NCBI GenBank assembly: GCA_964017145.1
Contig: OZ024840.1
Span: 2,604,001 to 2,668,000, forward strand
Length of the DNA stretch: 64,000 nucleotides
Direction of reading: 5' to 3'
From: Agrocybe praecox
Taxonomy: Eukaryota; Basidiomycota; Agaricomycetes; Agaricales; Agrocybaceae
The translations under genes and the position numbers were made by a program. Positions 1-11,494 of this stretch are shown piece by piece. Below the pieces are notes generated by a model. The model made no database searches and was not told the origin of the DNA. It was given only the letters and a program-made list of their open reading frames with translations. How positions within the stretch are numbered: position 1 is the stretch's first letter; each line of letters opens with the position of its first letter.

Positions 1-34
1 CTCATGAAATTGCTTATTTCTTATTTCTCTCTAG

Positions 35-3000
35 TGTCTTGGACGATAACAAACTTCTAACGCTACCAAATGGAGAACGTCTAAACCTCCCCCCTAACGT
101 TCGCATCATGTTTGAAGTCGAGCACCTCAAATATGCAACGCTCGCCACCGTCAGTCGATGTGGAATGATATGGTTCAGCGAGGACGTCATCGAGCCTCAG
201 ATGATATATCGCAACTATCTGCAGACTCTTTCTTCAGTGCCTCTCGATGCCGATGATGAAGATGCGGCCGATGTTATTGGCCGTCGTGCAGACCTGACGG
301 CAGATTCTTCTGCTAATCTGGAGACACAAAAACAGATCGCTGCTATATTGGAGCGTTACTTTGCAGAAGGTGACTTGGTCAGCTCGGCTTTGACGTTTGC
401 GGAATCCATTGAACACATCATGGACTTTACGACGACTCGAGCTTTGAACACACTGTTTTCATTAGTCAACAAAACAATTCGCAACGTCATCGAATACAAT
501 TTGCAACATACGGATTTCCCCTTGTCCCATGAACGAATCGAACAGTATGTAACCAAGCGCCTTCTCGTCAGTATCATCTGGGCATTCTCCGGCGATGCCA
601 AGCTCGACCTAAGGGCAAACATGGGAGACTTCCTTCGCCGTCAGACTGGAATCGACCTTCCTTCATTGTCTCCCGGGAGTTCATTGCTTGATTATGATGT
701 TCAGGTCTCTAACGGAGAATGGATAGCATGGCAATCCAGAGTTCCTGTCATCGAAATTGAAGCGCACGCAGTCACAGCCTCCGATGTTGTGGTGCCAACC
801 ATGGACACGGTTCGGCATGAAGAAGTGTTGTACTCATGGCTCTCGGAGCATAAACCATTGATGCTTTGTGGGCCTCCAGGATCCGGCAAAACCATGACCC
901 TGTTTAGCGCTTTACGCAAATTACCCGATATGGAAGTTGTTGGCCTGAACTTTTCAAGCGCCACGACACCGGAATTGATCCTCAAAACATTCGAACAATA
1001 TTGTGAATATCGTAAAACGCCGAATGGCGTCATTTTGGCTCCAGTTCAGATAGGTCGATGGCTTGTTCTTTTCTGCGACGAGATCAATTTGCCAGCTGCG
1101 GATAAGTACGGGACACAGCGTGTCATATCCTTCCTCCGTCAACTAGTGGAATGCGGTGGCTACTGGCGGGCGAGCGATATGGCGTGGGTTAAGCTCGAAC
1201 GCATTCAATTTGTTGGTGCCTGTAACCCTCCCACAGACCCAGGCCGAGTTCCCCTTAGTCATCGCTTTTTGCGCCATGCGCCCCTAGTGATGGTGGACTA
1301 TCCGGGCGAAGTGTCACTAAAACAGATTTACGGTACATATAACCGAGCATTACTGAAAGTCGTTCCAAATCTTCGGGCGTATTCAGAGCCTCTTACCGAT
1401 GCCATGGTCGCATTCTATCTTGCATCCCAGAAGCAGTTCACAACAGATGTTCAGGCACACTACGTTTACAGTCCCCGTGAACTGACACGATGGGTAAGAG
1501 GTATTTACGAAGCCATACGTCCTCTCGAAATCCTTTCTGTCGAGGGCCTAGTACGTGTCTGGGCACACGAAGCCCTCCGTTTGTTCCAGGATCGTTTGGT
1601 AACTGAAGAAGAAAGAAATTGGACGGATGATCACATCGATGCTGCAGCTATGGAACACTTCCCCACCATAAATCGCGATGAAGCATTGATACGGCCAATT
1701 CTATATTCTAATTGGACTTCCAAAAATTATATCCCAGTTGATAGGGAAACTCTTAGGGAATATACAAAAGCACGTTTGCGTGTCTTTTACGAAGAAGAGT
1801 TGGATGTCCCCCTTGTGCTTTTCAATGATGTTCTGGACCACGTTTTGCGCATCGACCGAGTATTCCGACAAGTTCAAGGCCACCTTTTGCTTATCGGTGT
1901 TAGTGGTAGCGGAAAGGTGCCTTTAAATATGCAATTTTATATGCCAGTTACTGACATTCTTCTCCATAGACAACTCTTTCACGATTTGTTGCCTGGATGA
2001 ATGGTCTTAGTATCTTCCAAATCAAAGTATCAAATAAATACACGGGAGAAGACTTTGACGATGACTTGAGGACAGTTCTTCGTCGTGCAGGTTGCAAAGG
2101 GGAGAAGATTTGCTTCATCATGGATGAATCCAATGTTCTAGACTCGGGATTCCTGGAACGTATGAATACACTCCTAGCCAATGCCGAAGTCCCTGGTCTT
2201 TTTGAAGGCGACGAACATGCAGCTTTGATGACTGCCTGCAAGGAAGGCTCGCAACGCGACGGTCTGATGCTGGACTCGCCAGAAGAATTGTATCGATGGT
2301 TCACTCAGCAAGTCGCCAAAAATCTCCATGTAGTCTTCACGATGAACCCCCCTGAAAATGGACTGGCCTCTAGAGCTGCGACTTCCCCCGCTTTGTTTAA
2401 TCGATGTGTTTTGGACTGGTTTGGAGACTGGTCTGATCAGGCATTCTATCAAGTCGGGATGGAATTTACTCACACCCTGGACCTGGATTTGCCATCTTAC
2501 AATCCTCCAGCACATTTCCCGATCGCTTACCGATCTCTCTCTCTTCCTCCCATTCATAGAACTGCCGTCATAAATGCTCTAGTCTATGTCCACTTGTCGC
2601 TCCATCAAATCAACCAACGACTAAGTCGCAGGCAAGGCAGGTATAATTACGTCACTCCTCGACACTATCTTGATTTGTAAGTAATTCTTTATGATTATAA
2701 AATCAAACATACTGACTATGTGTAGTATCAATCATTACGTTCGTCTGTACACCGAGAAACGAGATGAATTGGAAGAACAACAACGCCATCTCCACGTCGG
2801 TTTAGACAAGTTGAGAGATACAGTAACCCAAGTGGAAGAGCTCCGCAAGAGTCTCGCAATCAAACGATCGCAGCTAGAAGCTAAAGACGCTGAAGCCAAT
2901 GAAAAATTAAAACGTATGGTTGCCGATCAGCAGGAGGCCGAACAGAAAAAGGCTGCATCCATCCAGATACAGGCGGAATTGGCGGAACAAGATCGCCATA

Positions 3001-6000
3001 TCGAAGAACGTCGTTCCATTGTTCTGGCTGATTTGGCTGATGCGGAGCCTGCTGTGCTTGACGCGCAGTCTGCTGTTAGCAATATCAAGAAACAACACTT
3101 ACAGGAAGTCCGAACCATGGCGAACCCACCCGAGGCTGTTAAACTTGCCATGGAATCCGTTTGCACTATACTCGGTCATAAAATTGATAGTTGGCGCACT
3201 GTTCAAGGTATAATTCGCCGGGATGATTTCATTCAGCGCATCGTCAACTTCGACACTACTACACAAATGACCAAGAACCTTCGTGACTACATGAAGAAGG
3301 AATTTGTTAGTCGACCGTCGTTCAATTTCGAGACTGTACAGCGAGCCAGCAGAGCCTGTGGCCCCCTTGTAAAATGGGTCTTGGCACAAGTACGATTTTC
3401 CGAAATATTGGATAAAGTTGAACCTTTACGCAACGAAGTACAATCTCTGGAGCAGCAAGCCGAAACCACCAAAAAGCAAGCGAATGCAATGGTACAGATG
3501 ATTGCTCAACTGGAGTCCAAAATCGAGAAATACAAAGAAGAATATGCTCGACTAATCAGTGAAACCCAAGCTATCAAATCGGAAATGGAGCGTGTGCAAG
3601 GCAAGGTAGATCGTAGCATGAAACTGCTAGAAAGTCTGTCATCGGAACGAAGCAGATGGGAGTCTGGAAGTCGCACATTCGAAGCTGAAATGAGCACGAT
3701 TGTCGGGGATGTTTTGTTATCGGCCGCCTTCCTGGCTTATGGGGGATTCTTCGATCAACATTATCGCGAAGTTATGTGGCAAGAATGGTCGAGCCACCTA
3801 TCTGAAGCCAATATCAAGTTCAAAGCCGAATTATCTTTCACCGAATACCTTTCCACTGCAGACGATCGCCTGAGTTGGCAGTCGAAGTCTTTGCCTTCAG
3901 ACAATCTCACTACGGAAAATGCCATCATGCTGAAACGTTTCAACAGATATCCTCTCATCATTGATCCCACTGGTCAAGCAACAGCATTCTTGTTGAACGA
4001 ATACAAAGAGCGCAAAATTACAGTGACAAGTTTCTTGGATGAAGCGTTCCTCAAAGTTCTTGAAAGTGCTCTTCGCTTCGGAAACCCCTTGCTAATCCAA
4101 GATGTCGAAAACTTGGATCCAATTCTCAATGCTGTTCTTAATAAAGAAATCCGAAGGACCGGTGGCAGAGTGCTGATACGGTTGGGCAGCCAAGATATCG
4201 ATTTTTCTCCCTCATTCACAATGTTCTTGTCTACTCGAGACCCGTCGGTGGAATTTTCACCTGATATCTGTAGCCGGGTTACGTTCGTCAATTTCACTAT
4301 GACGAGGAGTAGTCTCCAGAGCCAGTCACTTGACCAAGTCCTCAAAGTGGAACGCCCTGACACAGAAAGGAAACGGACAGACCTGATGAAAGTTCAGGGT
4401 GAATTCCGTCTCCGACTTCGCACCCTCGAAAAGCTGTTACTTCAAGCTCTCAATGAATCATCGGGAAATATTCTGGACGACGACAAAGTCATCGATACTT
4501 TGGAAACCCTCAAGCGCGAAGCTGCAGAAATCACCCAGAAAGTTGAAGAAACTGACCTTGTGATGCGTGAAGTTGAACAGGTCACAGCCGAATACCTACC
4601 GTTGGCACAAGCATGCAGCTCGGTTTTCTTCGTTCTGGAACAGTTGAATTTGGTTAATCATTTTTATCAATTTTCGCTTCGTTTCTTCTTGGACATATTC
4701 GACTATGTTCTACACCATAATCCAAACCTACAGAATGTGACAGACTACGGTCAGCGCCGGGATATTCTGCTCAAAGATTTATTCCTCGTTGTATACAAGC
4801 GAACCTCCCGTGCGTTACTCTATCGAGACCACCTCATGCTGGCAGTACTCCTCTCTCAAGTCAAACTAAGAGGGCTCGAAGATATCGGCGATGAATTGGA
4901 GTTCCTCCTGGAAAGTGGAGATGGAATCACAGCTGCCACAGCCGCAGCTTCTCAGGGTCAAGACCACGCATTCCTGTCCCCGGAGCAGTTGGAAAGGTTG
5001 CAAAACTTCTCGAAGCAGTCCTTGTTCAAGCCTGTGGAATCACATATCGCGACTCATGAAGCTGAATGGGATTCCTTCGTTCATGCAAGCGATCCCGAAC
5101 ATTCAGTGCCAAAGCCATGGGAAGCTAGCTCTCGTGAGTTCAGTTTGTTTGCATCATCAAATAACTTTATCTAATAAATGTTTCCAATAGCTGCTATCGA
5201 AGCAATTCGATCCCTCATTGTTATCAAATGCTTCAGGCCGGACCGCCTGCTACAAGCCACTGCTCTGTTTGTTCGCACTGTCTTCGAGACAGACATTTCA
5301 GCTGAAGCAACTTATGATCTTGGTGAATTGGTTGCCGACGAGGTAATCGCGTCTACTCCAGTTGCACTTGTATCCGTGCCTGGATATGATGCTAGTTACC
5401 GCGTTGAGAGTCTTGTCAAAAATACTGGGGCACGATCCACCTCAGTTGCTATGGGATCTCAAGAAGGATTTACCCTTGCAGATCAAGCAATTGCTGCTGC
5501 AGCTCGTCAAGGTAGCTGGGTTCTTCTAAAGAATGTCCATCTCGCGCCTTCATGGTTGGGCCAACTTGAGAAAAAAATGCAGACCCTCAATCCTCACCGT
5601 ACTTTCAGACTTTTCCTCACAATGGAAGCCAATCCTTCGATTCCCGTCAACATTCTTCGTCGATCTCGTTTAATCATGAATGAGCCTCCTCCTGGTATCA
5701 AAGCCAATCTTCTTGATTCTCTACGAAGCATTTCGCCTCAACGACTATCCCAAGGACCAGCAGAGAAAGTGCGCTTGTACTTCTTGCTGGCATGGTTCCA
5801 CGCTGTTGTTCAAGAGCGCTTAAGATACGTTCCTCTTGGCTGGAGTAAATCCTATGATTTCAACGATTCCGACATGGCATCGGCCTCCGGCACTATCGAT
5901 CGCTGGCTTACCACTGCATCGCGTGGACGCGCTAATGTTGACCCCGCGACTATTCCCTGGGACGCCCTGCGAACTCTGGTCAAGCAATCTGTTTATGGTG

Positions 6001-7348
6001 GCCGAGTTGACAGCGATTTCGATCAGAAAATATTGGACGCGTTTGTTGACAACTTGTTCACAGCAAGAGCCTATAATGTCGACTTTGACTTAGTCCCGAG
6101 TATCTCTGGTAAACAAATGTTAGCAGCACCCGAGGGCACAAAAATGGAACACTTCCTGACCTGGGTACAAGGTCTCCCTGAGCGTGAGCCCCCTGCATGG
6201 TTGAGCCTTCCTCCAACAGCCGAAAGAGTTATTGCTGTAGCCCAAGGTCTGTCCTTCTTTTTTGTCTGTATACCTACATTCTTATAAGATGTGTAAAGGT
6301 AACGAGCTTTTGGGTAAACTTCGCAAGATGAGGATGTTGGCAGATGACGATGACGACGTTGTCGCTAGTTCGACAACGAAGTCACAGACCTCTCAGCAAC
6401 CAGCGTGGATGAGAGCCTTGCTCGAACGATGCCGTGAATGGCTTGAGCAGCTTCCTGAGGTATGACTCTCGACTTCTTTGACATTGGCTAGTATTGATTG
6501 TTTTTCTTAAGAAATTCAATACATTGGCCAAACAATCAAGCGAACATCAAGATCCATTGTATCGTCTCTTTGCGCGTGAGGGCGAAATTGGCCGGAAACT
6601 TTTGTACAATGTGCGGAAAGACTTGGCCAGTGTTGTCCAAGTATGTCTTGGGGAACTTAAGCAGACCAATCATTTACGTACGTTGATGAGTGCACTTACA
6701 AAAGGTATGTCGCATTTTCTTCTATCAAGACATGTATAATAACCAACATCGTGCCAGGTTCGATACCCGACCATTGGAGAAGATATAAAGTGAACAAGGC
6801 TTTGGCTGTCTCCGGTTGGATAGCTAACTTCGCGAGTCGATTGGCGCAACTAGACCGCATTGCAGGTCTCGATAATTTGAATAGTATGGAAGTGTGGCTT
6901 GGGGGCTTGTTTTTCCCTGAGGCTTATGTCACTGCCACTCGACAAGCTGTCGCACATCGCAAACAATGGAGTTTGGAAACCTTGCAGCTACGTCTCGATA
7001 TTGAGCGCGTCAACGACCCCAACGCATTCGTCATTGATGGTAAGTAATTGTGTCAAGTGCGTGTGGTTAATCTCTTGATATTCATGACATTTTTCAGGTT
7101 TGGTCCTGGAAGGTGCTGCATGGTCTAGCGATCATCTTGCCTTGAACGATGGCGACTCCGTCAGATTAAGCTCGTCCCAAATTAGATGGGTTCAAGTAGA
7201 GGAAAGCTCGCAAGAAAATATGGTCAATTTGCCGGTTTATCTCAACAACGATCGCAGCGACATTCTCTTCACAGTGGACTTGCCATTTGACAGTGCGTCT
7301 GGGTCTATGGTTGCGACACGAGCAGTCTGCCTGACAGCTGGAGGTTGA
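35..7348 (+). CDS. DYN1: Cytoplasmic dynein heavy chain, 3' part (5' end outside window)
   Basis: This is the motor subunit of minus-end-directed cytoplasmic dynein, which moves nuclei, endosomes and other cargo on microtubules. The window opens at an intron end (AG at 33-34). Exons as read: 35-1916, 1970-2676, 2726-5133, 5191-6246, 6299-6459, 6512-6704, 6758-7039 and 7098-7348, all joining in frame. In order, the protein shows the end of AAA2 ([16 protein letters not shown]), AAA3 with P-loop GPPGSGKT near 870-893 and Walker [10 protein letters not shown], and AAA4 with P-loop GVSGSGKTT, split by the intron at 1917-1969, and Walker B ICFIMDES. Stalk coiled coils lie at about 2750-3050 and 3420-3690, flanking the microtubule-binding tip. 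AAA5, AAA6 and the C-terminal region follow to the TGA at 7346. The reading frame is intact. Tail, AAA1 and most of AAA2 lie upstream, outside the window. Confidence 0.96.
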
Positions 7349-7461
7349 GCTAACGTTTCTTGTTACTTACTGATACCCATTACTTTCCGCATTGGATGGA
7401 CCTATCTAGATTAATAATGTAATTCATATACCATACTCACTCTACACGACTTTTTATGATT

Positions 7462-8640
7462 CTACTTTTCTTGCACGATGCTTCCACCTGCAATTTGGAG
7501 GAGTTTCCAATCTATTGAAATCCCGAAACCAAGAAAAATCTTTCGGGCGTCTTCGGCTATAGCTTCGAAACCTCCTGTAGCGAGTGCAAGAATAGTCGGA
7601 CCTGCGCCGGACAGACAGATACCCAACAAACCAGGATGAGATGCGGGCGTAATGGATGATGTTACCTCTGGTAAGCCAGGGATCTGAAAAAATGTTGTTA
7701 ATGACCAAATGACGATGACGGAGATTATATATTTACGAGAGATTTTCTGTATGGCTGATGTACGCGATCTTTCATGGCTTCGTAAATAAGCTCAGGATCC
7801 GGGGGTGTCTGTCCCAGAGCGGTTGTAAGGACAGCGAGGCGTTGAAGGTTGAAGACCTATGGGTGTTTTTGAGTTGAAGAATAAGGCAAAAAAGAACACG
7901 GAAAAACGTACAAGATCTTTACGCGAATAGTGGGTAGGTAGAACTTCTCGGGCCTTGGCTGTACTTAACTCGAAGCGGGGGATGATGGCGACGGCCCTGA
8001 TGCTTTCTGCCCAAGCAAAGCGAACATAGTGGCCGATGCCCAAGGGTGGAATAGGAGGGTTCAAACCCCACTCTTCTCCTGCATCCGGGGGATATTCAGG
8101 CAAGACCTCGCTCAATGGGACGCTGGCAGCCTCTGATGCTTCCTCATCGAGCTCTTTGAGGTAAGATCCCACGAAGCCACCAACGAGGGCCGCCGTGACG
8201 TTATCGGGATGGCGTTCGACCATGAGGGCAAAGTCGAGGAGACGCTCTGCAGGAAGATCGAGCTTGCCGATGGCATTTCCCAAGAGAACACCAGCGATGA
8301 CTGCAGCGCCTGAGGAACCCAGACCACGGCCAAAGGGAATCTCATTATTGACGTGAATAGTGAGGTTTGAAGGAAATCGCCTGATTCCGTGGCAGCGAAG
8401 CAGATAAAGGGCGACACGGGTAGTGAGATTTTTGTAGGGGTCGAGGGGGACTTCATCTGCGCCTTCGCCTTGATAAGTGATTTTTGGAACTACATAAGGG
8501 GCCGCTTGGTCTGTGTCAAGGGTATATGATACTGCGAGGGAGAGAAAGAGGGAGAGAGAAAGGCCCACGACATCGAATCCGGGGCCAATGTTAGCGGAGG
8601 TGGCGGGAACCTGGATGGAGAAGGAGCGTGTTGAAGCCAT
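7462..8640 (-). CDS. THR1: Homoserine kinase
   Basis: Homoserine kinase phosphorylates L-homoserine with ATP, the committed step toward threonine, in the cytosol. Three exons on the minus strand (8640-7912, 7856-7737, 7683-7462) give 356 residues, matching the size of the yeast enzyme. The N-terminus MASTRSFSIQVPATSANIGP is a classic GHMP-kinase start. The ATP-binding glycine-rich motif PFGRGLGSSGAAV lies near 8300-8340, and the C-terminal GHMP motif LSGAGPTILAL lies in exon 3. Both introns are GT-AG and about 54 nt. Only 72 bp separate its start codon from the stop of the next minus-strand gene, so its promoter must overlap that gene's 3' end. Nothing looks damaged. Confidence 0.95.
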
Positions 8641-8712
8641 GTCGCGTCTGAAAAATATTCACTCTCTTTTATTTTTGATCATCAATTATGATATTGATTA
8701 CTATAAAAGTAT

Positions 8713-10608
8713 CTATGTATTTCGTACATGTACAGGCAGCGTCGGCGTCACTCCTGCTGTCTGTGAATGGCTACTCGTATTTCCAACAACTGTATTTGCT
8801 ATAGCTGGCGTTTTGTTCCCAGCCACACCCGAGCCGCTACTCGCTGTTGTGCTGAAAAAACTTCCATATGTCGGTGCCATGCTCCCCGTCGTTGTCGTAG
8901 GCTGTGGTGTTGCTCTCCCGGATCCTGTTCCACCATATTGCCCATACCACGACCCGCTGTATCCTCCTACATATTGCTGTTGTCCAACAGAACCGTATGG
9001 TTGCTGGTTCCCTGTCCCTGTTGTATACGTCTGCGGTGCATAATACGTCTGTTGCTGATATCCTTGATAGAAATTCGAAGTCTGGCCCGGTTTGTAGGGC
9101 GTATATGTGGGCGTCTGTTGTGGACGATAACCTTGTTGGGGAGTATACGCATACGGATATGCCGTGAATGTATTGGTGGCCGGGGCTGGGGCAGGTGTCG
9201 CGGGTGCAGGGGCAGGTGTCGCAGCGCCTGGTCGGATCTTGACTGTCGAGTCATCGCGAAGAGCAGTCGTACGACCGGGAGGAAGTGTTCCGTACCAACC
9301 AGGGGAAGGTTCGACAAACAGTGTCCGATGGAGTTTGTGTAATACAGAAGGTGGGGGGACTATGGCAGGGGCATCTGATGACGATGATCGAGGGCGTAAG
9401 GAGGCAAGGAGAGTCAGAGAGTTGAGTATGGCTTGTGCTATTAAAATTGTCAAAATAAGTAGGGTACAAATCAAATAGAACGTGCCTGTCTCCCATTCTT
9501 CGGAACCCTCTTCTGCATAACTCGTCGGGTGCTTCGTTAGTCGTTGATATTGGAGTTCTTCCAGCCTTTCTAAAGCACGTTGGTTCCTCTCTAGGAGGCT
9601 TTGAACCGATTTTTCAAGTTCGAGACTATTGAGCGCGGCTTTGATTAACGCAACATCCTCAGGGGGTAGAAGAGCTTCGAGTTCGAGGTCCTGGTCCTGG
9701 TCTGGCTCCGGCGGAGGAGAGTTTCCTGTAGGCTGGTCTAAAGATGGCTCTGAAGGAATTTCAGCAATTGACCCTGATCCTTCGCAACGTTCCCTTTCAA
9801 GATTGTCATGGAATCGTTTCTTCTCCTCTTTATACCACAAGATCTCTCCGAGTTGAAATTTTCCGATGACTTCGCCGTCGTGATCGAAAGATGGCGCAAA
9901 GCTTGAATGAAGACCATAATCAAGGAATACGCCCGTTGTGACTTTTCGGTGGGGTAGATTGCTAGGCTTCTTTTGAACAGAAGGCTTTGCACAATAGGCC
10001 GAAAGGGTTGGAATGGGTGTATCAGTAGACGAAGAAGATGGGGCGGGAAGAATAGCAACGAGTTCTGCGTTCGCGGTGTGGAGGTTTTTTGGAGGTGATG
10101 AAGTGTGGGCGACGGAAGACCAGTAATCACCAGAAGGCAAATGTTGTACGAGAGCATAGCTGAGATATGGTCTCTGTGATGAGCCTTCTTCCGAGTCAGG
10201 AAGCTCCGACTTTGTTGGCAGGTCAATTTCTGGAACAAGTTGGTCAAGTAATGAAAGTGCGAGATTGCAGAAACCAAGCTGCTGCGCGGCTGTTGGGGTC
10301 AATTTTGCTCGGGGAGCTGAAGATATGGGTTTAAGCAAGGAAATGGCGTGTTTTATATGTTGAAGAGAACTGGGAGTGGCGAGCAAGGTACGTAGAGAAG
10401 CAGATTGGTCTGGAAAGACGCGATCCAGCAAGCCCTGGGGGTCCTCCCTGTCTAGGACGGTGAGCAGGCCACGACCATCAATGGTTGTGTCATCGTCTGT
10501 GGTCCGTGCGAGCTTTTGGGGATTGTGGTCGTCGTTGTGCATGTTAACATCTTCGGATGACCTTTTTCGCTTGAGGTCTGCGGTTGTGGACCGCGTCGCG
10601 CGCGCCAT
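8713..10608 (-). CDS. Uncharacterised protein, possibly an RSC/SWI-SNF-type subunit
   Basis: I do not recognise this gene with confidence. The start at 10608 (MARATRSTTADLKRKRSSED) was chosen because the upstream ATG at 10677 would overlap the divergent gene's start. Visible features are a basic N-terminus resembling a nuclear localisation signal, a helical segment near LLATPSSLQHIKHAISLLKP, a conserved-looking core (HRKVTTGVFLDYGLHSSFAP), and a coiled-coil-like stretch around LELEKSVQSLLERNQRALER. The C-terminal tail is low complexity, rich in Pro, Tyr, Gln, Thr and Gly, with PAPATPAPAPATP repeats. The core reminds me of fungal RSC58-like chromatin-remodelling subunits, but that is a weak recollection. 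The frame holds a 48-nt stretch (9485-9438) that fits a GC-AG intron. Splicing it gives 615 residues and removes a misleading hydrophobic segment. Confidence 0.6.
   Translation of the reverse strand: MARATRSTTADLKRKRSSEDVNMHNDDHNPQKLARTTDDDTTIDGRGLLTVLDREDPQGLLDRVFPDQSASLRTLLATPSSLQHIKHAISLLKPISSAPRAKLTPTAAQQLGFCNLALSLLDQLVPEIDLPTKSELPDSEEGSSQRPYLSYALVQHLPSGDYWSSVAHTSSPPKNLHTANAELVAILPAPSSSSTDTPIPTLSAYCAKPSVQKKPSNLPHRKVTTGVFLDYGLHSSFAPSFDHDGEVIGKFQLGEILWYKEEKKRFHDNLERERCEGSGSIAEIPSEPSLDQPTGNSPPPEPDQDQDLELEALLPPEDVALIKAALNSLELEKSVQSLLERNQRALERLEELQYQRLTKHPTSYAEEGSEEWETGTFYLICTLLILTILIAQAILNSLTLLASLRPRSSSSDAPAIVPPPSVLHKLHRTLFVEPSPGWYGTLPPGRTTALRDDSTVKIRPGAATPAPAPATPAPAPATNTFTAYPYAYTPQQGYRPQQTPTYTPYKPGQTSNFYQGYQQQTYYAPQTYTTGTGNQQPYGSVGQQQYVGGYSGSWYGQYGGTGSGRATPQPTTTTGSMAPTYGSFFSTTASSGSGVAGNKTPAIANTVVGNTSSHSQTAGVTPTLPVHVRNT
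9188..9222. repeat. Short tandem repeat encoding Pro-Ala-Thr units
   Basis: The 14-mer ggggcaggtgtcgc occurs at 9188-9201 and 9209-9222, giving a 21-bp period. On the minus strand it encodes the PAPATP repeat in the tail of the surrounding gene. It is likely a small coding minisatellite; copy number may vary between strains (inference). Confidence 0.6.
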
Positions 10609-10679
10609 GATGGAAATGCAGGAGCAAAAAGGATTTAAACTCCGCTGCAGTTCGCACCTTGCCTTTGGACCATACATTC
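10609..10679. promoter_or_regulatory. 71-bp bidirectional start region
   Basis: Only 71 bp separate the start codons of the minus-strand gene ending at 10608 and of mL43 at 10680. Core promoters and 5' leaders must therefore overlap each other or run into the coding regions. No clear TATA box is visible. The shared-control role is inferred from geometry. Confidence 0.5.
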
Positions 10680-11156
10680 ATGCGCGCACCAACCCTCTTC
10701 AGAGCGACTCTCCGCTCCCGCCCAGCCAATGGTCATCAGGCTTTTCTCCCGCAGATACGCAAGCTCGTCGTAGAGTACTGCGACAAGTGGCCCACCTCAG
10801 CCAACACCCGCACCTTCATCAACAACCACATACACAATCTCGCACGCGAAAACCCCCATGTTGAGATTGTCGTCAAGCAGCGTAATCAAAAAGAACCAAT
10901 TGTCCGTGGCTTCTATGGTCTGTTCTCTCTTTTTTCTCCTTTGATTCTCTCTCTCATTACCTACACAGTCAATAACCGGGACAAGGTCATCCCTCTAAAA
11001 TCCCTCGAAGTAACTGCTATCCAGCAAAAGGTCAAGCTGCTTCTTGACTCGTCCGGTGCCAAGATTGTGCCCCTCAAACGACGCGCAGTAGAAAGCTCAA
11101 CAGAGTCTCCGAGGGGCATCTGGAGCGGACTTCACGCAGACCGTCCGTCACTATAA
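10680..11156 (+). CDS. MRPL51: Mitochondrial large-subunit ribosomal protein mL43
   Basis: This is a structural protein of the mitochondrial ribosome large subunit, in the L51/S25/CI-B8 thioredoxin-like family. Exons 10680-10917 and 10969-11156, with a 51-nt GT-AG intron, give 141 residues. The start MRAPTLFRATLRSRPANGHQ is the first in-frame ATG; the in-frame codon at 10659 is TTG and was not used. The mid-protein motif NPHVEIVVKQRNQ and the C-terminal RGIWSGLHADRPSL match the fungal family, where yeast Mrpl51 ends with a similar RGIW-PLHA block. The length fits the family. Divergent to the neighbouring minus-strand gene across 71 bp. Confidence 0.93.
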   Translation: MRAPTLFRATLRSRPANGHQAFLPQIRKLVVEYCDKWPTSANTRTFINNHIHNLARENPHVEIVVKQRNQKEPIVRGFYGLFSLFSPLILSLITYTVNNRDKVIPLKSLEVTAIQQKVKLLLDSSGAKIVPLKRRAVESSTESPRGIWSGLHADRPSL

Positions 11157-11494
11157 TTCTCTCACTCATCTCCTCATACCTACATCACGTGACATTTGTA
11201 CATTACACCCTACGCCGCCCCTTCTCGTTAATTTCATACCTCGTTCATTCGGCTAGAACAGTCATGCCTCCATCGTGCTTCTTCTCCTTCCAGAACCTGT
11301 GCCCTTTTTTCTTTCGCGTGTTCCATCACCTTCCTACACGTGTGAGCCGTGAGGTCGGCATCCATGTCTACTCACTCAGCAGAGTGCCCTTATATCCTGC
11401 CCGCTAACCATTCATAAGATTGCCCCACTTTTTTCCTCTCTCTCAGGAATCCCCCAGATTTATTTTTCCGTTCTTTGTCAAGCCAGGGCAAACC
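11157..11494. other. Intergenic region upstream of serine-rich gene
   Basis: 338 bp with no convincing coding sequence. It is pyrimidine-rich on the plus strand, as is common upstream of fungal start codons, and contains one E-box CACGTG at 11186-11191. A short plus-strand ORF at 11189-11407 has no recognisable protein features. The region probably holds the mL43 3' UTR and the promoter of the next gene. Confidence 0.5.

Noticed and set aside
6758..6770. gttcgatacc resembling a tRNA B box
   Set aside because: It lies inside a dynein coding exon that reads correctly as GSIPDHW, and no A box or cloverleaf fits around it.
8513..9478. Plus-strand ORFs opposite the minus-strand gene at 8.7-10.6 kb
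   Set aside because: They are complements of the low-complexity tail and have no independent support.
10659..10680. Upstream extension of the mL43 reading frame
   Set aside because: The first codon is TTG, not ATG; the in-frame ATG at 10680 gives a normal family length.
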